This document shows positions 60,127 through 64,000 of a stretch of 64,000 bases of DNA, one piece after another (position 1 is the first letter of the stretch; each line of letters begins with the position of its first letter). Source of the stretch: Aulosira sp. FACHB-615 (lineage in GTDB: Bacteria; Cyanobacteriota; Cyanobacteriia; Cyanobacteriales; Nostocaceae); contig NZ_JACJSE010000004.1 of the NCBI RefSeq assembly GCF_014698045.1, positions 496,001 to 560,000 on the forward strand, given 5' to 3'. Both the position numbers and the translations under genes were made by a program. The notes under the pieces were generated by a model. The model saw only the letters and a program-made list of their open reading frames with translations. It did no database searches and was not told the DNA's origin.

Positions 60127-63100
60127 CTATCTTGTCAATGTGAGGGTACGACGTTTTGTCACCATCTGGTAGGCTTCAATAATGTCGCCTTCTACCCAGT
60201 CATGGAATTTATCGACGTTAATACCGCATTCATAACCGGCATTGACTTCCCGAACATCGTCTTTGATCCGTTTGAGAGAATCAAGGACTCCTTCGTAGAC
60301 GACTTTACCGCCACGACGCACACGCAGTTTGCAGTTACGTACCAGCTTGCCAGACTGCACATAACAGCCAGCAACGGCTCCTTTACCCACTGGGAAGACA
60401 GCACGGACTTCGCACTGACCAAGGGCTTCTTCCACCAACTCTGGTTCCAACAGACCTTCCAAGGCTCCTTGGATATCTTCGAGGAGTTTATAGATGATGT
60501 TATACTCCCGGACATCCACACCAGCCTCATCAGCAGCTTGTCTTGCGCCACTGGCGTAGGTGGTGTTAAAGCCAATGATGACTGCGTTACTAGCAGCAGC
60601 TAAGTCAATGTCTGTTTGGGTGATTTCCCCAGCCGATGCTAACAGCATCCGAATCTGCACTTCGTTTTGGGGGATTTGCTTCAGCGAACCAATAATCGCT
60701 TCGACAGAACCTTGCACGTCGCCTTTGAGGATTAAGTTGAGTTCCTTCAACTCGCCTTCTTGAGCTTGTGCCGATAGGGTAGTTAGGGTGACACGTCCCT
60801 GCAACAGTCGTGATAGACGTTGTTTGTCGGCGCGATCGCCTGCAATACTCCGGGCTTCTTTTTCATTCTCGAAGACCTCGAAGTCATCCCCTGCGGCAGG
60901 TACATCACTTAACCCCAACACCTCAACCGCAAAGGAAGGTGTGGCTGCTTCGACTCTCCGTCCACGGTCATCGACCATTGCCCGGACTTTACCAAAGGCT
61001 GAACCTGCCACGAGCATATCTCCGACGTGGAGACTACCGTTTTGAATCAACAAGGTAGCAACTGCACCCTTGGCTTTATCCAGGTGGGCTTCAATCACAG
61101 TACCTTTAGCTAGGCGATCGGGGTTGGCTGAGAGTTCTTCAACTTCTGCCACCAACAAAATCATTTCCAGGAGTGTATCGAGGTTTTCACCCTTAATCGC
61201 ACTGACTGGCACCATGATGGTTTCGCCGCCCCATTCTTCTGGGGTTAAGCCATATTGTGTCAATTCTTGTTTCACCCGGTCTGGTTGTGCGCCTTCTTTA
61301 TCAATTTTGTTGATAGCGACTACAATTGGCACTTCGGCGGCTTGGGCGTGGCTGATGGCTTCAATTGTTTGGGGACGCACACCATCATCGGCTGCTACTA
61401 CCAAAATGGCGATATCTGTCACCCTCGCGCCTCTAGCCCGCATTGCGGTGAAGGCTTCGTGACCCGGAGTATCCAAGAAGACAATCTGATGCAGCTTGTT
61501 GTCATGTTCGATGTCCACATGGTATGCACCGATGTGTTGGGTAATACCCCCAGCTTCTCCAGCCGCGACTTTGGTTTTGCGAATCGAGTCGAGTAGGGTG
61601 GTTTTACCGTGGTCTACGTGACCCATAATGGTGACAACTGGCGGACGACGAATCAGATATTCTAAATCTGCTACGTCGATCATTTCTGTGACTTTCCGCG
61701 CTTCTGCTTCTGGTTCGGCGGTTTCGACTTCTACTTCTAACTCTTTACCTACTAAGGTGATGGTTGGGATATCCAAATTTTGGGTGATACTCACCGCCAT
61801 ACCTTTGAGGAACAGGATTTTCACAATCTCTGTATCTGCAACTACCAATTCGTTGGCGAGTTCCTGCACAGTCATCGGGCCTGTGACCACGATTTTGGCT
61901 GGGCGATCGCGTTTTGGCTCTGCTTCTTGACGACGGTTCTGTTCACCGCGATTTGAGGTAGTTCTCTTGCCCCTAACAGTTGGGGTAGCCACGGATGTGG
62001 GTGCTGTTTGGGCTGGTCGCGCTGCTTTTGGTTTTGGCGGACGAGCGATCGAAAGAGTTGCCTGGATGGTAGCCGGGATGTCTAGACCTTCTTCTAGCAA
62101 ATCATCATCTTCAAAGTCATCTTCCAGAATTGGTTTGACCCGCTTGCCTTTGGGGGCACCTTTGCCGGATTTCTCTTTAACTTCGTCGATGATTTCTTCT
62201 TCTTGCCATTTTTTACCACCTTTGGCTAAACGAGGTGGTGTGGGTCGTTTTAAGTCTAAGAGTTCTGGAACGACGGCATCATCATCCACTGAGACTTTGC
62301 CTGTGGCTGCACCTGTAGGTCTGCTAGGCGGAGTTGCCAAGGGTACAGTCGCCGCCGATTCTGATTGACGCACTGGCCTTTGGGGACGTGGTACATCTCC
62401 TGAACCGGGAGCCGAGTTCCGATTTGTTCGCGGTTCGGCTTTGACAGGCCCTGAGTTTTGGCGACTTTGCTTGGGTGCTGGGGATGAGTCTGAGTGAGAC
62501 TGAGATGGTTTGCCAGCCTTAGTTGGTTTATTGTTGCTAGTTTGGTCGCGATCGCGCTTCAGTATCGGTTTTTCTGCCGTACTTGACCCACCAACTGCGG
62601 GTTTTTCCGCTTCTGGTCTTGCAGGTGGCGCAGATAATTGCGGTTTTTGCGGTTTTTCTGGCCTGGACTTATGCGAAGGCGCTCTTTCTGGCTTTTCTGC
62701 TGCTGTGTTTTCTGCTAAGGGCGTATTTGCTTTTTGGGGTGCATCTGTAACAGCAGGTGCCTGTGAGTTCTCAGATTGATTCCGGGGTACAGGTCTGGTT
62801 GGTGCCGTCGGCTTCATGGATGAGACTGGTGTAGCGAAGGGCCGTGGAGGTGCTGGAGAATTGACTTCAGAAGAAGCTGATTGATTCTGATTAGCTACTG
62901 ATGCCTCTGGGGCATTGGTGTTAGGATTTCTCAATATTTTGGGTTTACGAATTTCCAAAATTTGTTGTTTGTGTGGTGGTGGTGCAGGTCGGCTATGAGA
63001 GCCAGGTTGATGTGAATTTGGTTTTGGGGGGTGTGTTCCTATTTCTCTTTTAGGTGTTCCATTCGTTACTGCCAATTTTTCGGCAGCCGTCCGGATTCGT

Positions 63101-63237
63101 TCTGCCTCTGATTCTGAAATTGTGCTGCTATGGCTTTTGACCGCAATATTGAGCTGGTCGCAAATTGCTAATAGCTCTTTGTTATCCAAATTCAATTCCT
63201 TTGATAATTCATAAATTCTAACTTTGCCGTTGTTCAT
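60127..63237 (-). CDS. infB: Translation initiation factor IF-2
   Basis: The GTPase that places initiator tRNA on the ribosome; 1036 residues. N-terminal IF2_N domain (1-50, VRIYELSKELNLDNKELLAI), then a long Pro/Ala/Ser-rich linker (about 60-420), a second IF2_N-like segment (PMTVQELANELVVADTEIVK), the G domain from about 530 (VTIMGHVDHGKTTLLDSI, DTPGH, NKIDKEGA) and domains II-IV ending in GYECGINVDKFHDWVEGDII. Long linkers are usual in cyanobacteria. It is downstream of ylxR, as in the nusA-ylxR-infB operon. Confidence 0.97.
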   Translation of the reverse strand: MNNGKVRIYELSKELNLDNKELLAICDQLNIAVKSHSSTISESEAERIRTAAEKLAVTNGTPKREIGTHPPKPNSHQPGSHSRPAPPPHKQQILEIRKPKILRNPNTNAPEASVANQNQSASSEVNSPAPPRPFATPVSSMKPTAPTRPVPRNQSENSQAPAVTDAPQKANTPLAENTAAEKPERAPSHKSRPEKPQKPQLSAPPARPEAEKPAVGGSSTAEKPILKRDRDQTSNNKPTKAGKPSQSHSDSSPAPKQSRQNSGPVKAEPRTNRNSAPGSGDVPRPQRPVRQSESAATVPLATPPSRPTGAATGKVSVDDDAVVPELLDLKRPTPPRLAKGGKKWQEEEIIDEVKEKSGKGAPKGKRVKPILEDDFEDDDLLEEGLDIPATIQATLSIARPPKPKAARPAQTAPTSVATPTVRGKRTTSNRGEQNRRQEAEPKRDRPAKIVVTGPMTVQELANELVVADTEIVKILFLKGMAVSITQNLDIPTITLVGKELEVEVETAEPEAEARKVTEMIDVADLEYLIRRPPVVTIMGHVDHGKTTLLDSIRKTKVAAGEAGGITQHIGAYHVDIEHDNKLHQIVFLDTPGHEAFTAMRARGARVTDIAILVVAADDGVRPQTIEAISHAQAAEVPIVVAINKIDKEGAQPDRVKQELTQYGLTPEEWGGETIMVPVSAIKGENLDTLLEMILLVAEVEELSANPDRLAKGTVIEAHLDKAKGAVATLLIQNGSLHVGDMLVAGSAFGKVRAMVDDRGRRVEAATPSFAVEVLGLSDVPAAGDDFEVFENEKEARSIAGDRADKQRLSRLLQGRVTLTTLSAQAQEGELKELNLILKGDVQGSVEAIIGSLKQIPQNEVQIRMLLASAGEITQTDIDLAAASNAVIIGFNTTYASGARQAADEAGVDVREYNIIYKLLEDIQGALEGLLEPELVEEALGQCEVRAVFPVGKGAVAGCYVQSGKLVRNCKLRVRRGGKVVYEGVLDSLKRIKDDVREVNAGYECGINVDKFHDWVEGDIIEAYQMVTKRRTLTLTR

Positions 63238-63712
63238 CCACTCTTCCCCTTTAATTTACAGTTTTTTGGCGGATGGTTGCCTGGGAGTGCGACATCTCCA
63301 TCCTTAGATCACTGTTTTTCGGTTGCCCTTGGTAATTTTGCCGGTGCCTCCAATCAGGAAAGAGAGATGTTTCAGGTTAATGTTGGCATCTGTGCCAAAT
63401 TTGGCTGTTGACTTGCTCCCATAAAAATTTTGTTAATAAAAAAAATTTATTGGAACTGGTGATGCCGAATTGCGCCTGATCGCTACCAGGTTGCCATTCT
63501 GTAGTTTTTTGTTTTGCTGATTCTGAGTCTTCCACAACACAATCGAGTAAAACTTTCTGGGAGTATTGCTGGGTTCTTTTTTCAAGAGCCGCTCACAAAC
63601 TACGCCCTTTTACTATTTTGGCACTAACCCCAATAATTGCAGAGGGTGTGTTGGAAGCGCGAACAGTTCGGCTTTAGGCACAATCCTCTGGGGATTACCG
63701 CCACCAAGTTTT
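63238..63712. other. 475-base gap between ylxR and infB
   Basis: In most bacteria ylxR and infB are nearly contiguous. Here 475 bases separate them, with no coding frame of normal character. It may be a leader with its own promoter for infB. No repeat family of this window is present in it. Confidence 0.5.
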
Positions 63713-63988
63713 TCAACCTGATATTTGATTTTGGTGATGACTTGGGGCTAGACGTTGCCACAATGTCTGATACAGTGTTTCTGGCACTGATGCTTGTAGC
63801 GATCGCCCTAATCTATTCTTTTTTTGTGCCGTTTGCAAACAAGTTGCTTGCGGACAAAGATAGGCAGAGCGCCCCATGCCCTCATCTAATTGTACCTTTC
63901 CAGATGGAAAGACGCGGATTATCCGCCAAAAGTCTTGCTTCAAGCCGACTTTGCGGCAACTAATACAACGCCGATAATTCGGTTTCAT
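63713..63988 (-). CDS. ylxR: YlxR family RNA-binding protein
   Basis: A 91-residue protein with the DUF448/YlxR signature: RRCISCRKVGLKQDFWRIIR, FPSGKVQLDEGMGRSAYLCP and CLQTAQKKNRLGRSLQASVP. In Bacillus the homologue (RnpM) binds the RNase P RNA. It usually lies between nusA and infB; nusA is expected just beyond the right edge of the window. ATG start at 63988. Confidence 0.93.
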   Translation of the reverse strand: MKPNYRRCISCRKVGLKQDFWRIIRVFPSGKVQLDEGMGRSAYLCPQATCLQTAQKKNRLGRSLQASVPETLYQTLWQRLAPSHHQNQISG

Positions 63989-64000
63989 CAGTTTTTTATA

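Noticed and set aside
63637..63963. 108-codon plus-strand frame at the right edge
   Set aside because: Lies antisense to ylxR, which is a clear family member.

Overview
The window is cyanobacterial and very probably from a filamentous heterocyst-type genus (Nostoc, Anabaena or a close relative). The sequence shows many HIP1 octamers (GCGATCGC), photosynthesis-associated genes (psbX, ycf66, glpX, a phylloquinone men cluster), the AbrB-type regulator calA, and the dense heptamer repeats, palindromes and MITE-like elements typical of Nostocales. From memory, sigD-carB-dps, glpX-hemA and the cox1 cluster near calA are also neighbours in Anabaena PCC 7120. That is recalled knowledge, not a search.

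Layout: 1-7.9 kb holds a truncated group 2 sigma factor, carB, a Dps ferritin, a small unknown gene and a [2Fe-2S] protein. 8.0-12.5 kb is an accessory block: a DUF433 antitoxin, a small XRE regulator behind twin palindromes, an HNH endonuclease and a convergent N6-adenine methyltransferase with its own specificity domain, probably one restriction-modification system. 12.5-15.3 kb is a phosphonate/phosphite-type ABC transporter (phnD, phnC, phnE). 16-19.3 kb is a decayed toxin-antitoxin zone (toxin remnant plus YgiT antitoxin, a nonsense-mutated VapC, two paralogous antitoxin-like genes) with a hairpin-ended repeat element and a Holliday-resolvase-like gene. 19.4-25 kb carries glutaredoxin, glpX, hemA, an Uma2 nuclease, a small HTH gene and an ArsR-DUF2087 regulator. 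25-30.9 kb is the phylloquinone cluster menE-menC-menA with divergent menF. 31.2-36.1 kb holds a large CHAT-NTPase-TPR protein and a VapBC pair. 36.2-42.8 kb is the respiratory terminal oxidase (ctaC, ctaD, ctaE) with divergent heme A synthesis genes ctaA and ctaB. 42.9-45.1 kb has a ParE/Phd pair, a CPBP protease and calA. 46.5-51.3 kb has sdhB, two TolB-like lipoproteins, ycf66, psbX and yggT. 51.5-53.7 kb is an accessory patch with BrnTA, a 412-residue unknown and a tyrosine-recombinase remnant. 53.8-64 kb is core: accC, tRNA-Leu, a chorismate-lyase-like gene, a DUF3352 gene, infB and ylxR.

The most unusual theme is that the short repeats which fill the intergenic DNA have also entered genes while keeping them open. 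carB, menE, menC (twice, including its start codon), the CHAT gene, the sdhB terminus and the DUF433 gene terminus all contain repeat-derived coding sequence. A second theme is the number of small defence or addiction modules in different states of decay. Candidates for a less described system are the hybrid restriction-modification locus (8.7-12.5 kb), the CHAT-NTPase-TPR gene bracketed by identical-type palindromes (31.2-35.3 kb), and a repeat element whose ends are pairs of hairpins with compensating base changes (16.14-16.41 kb).
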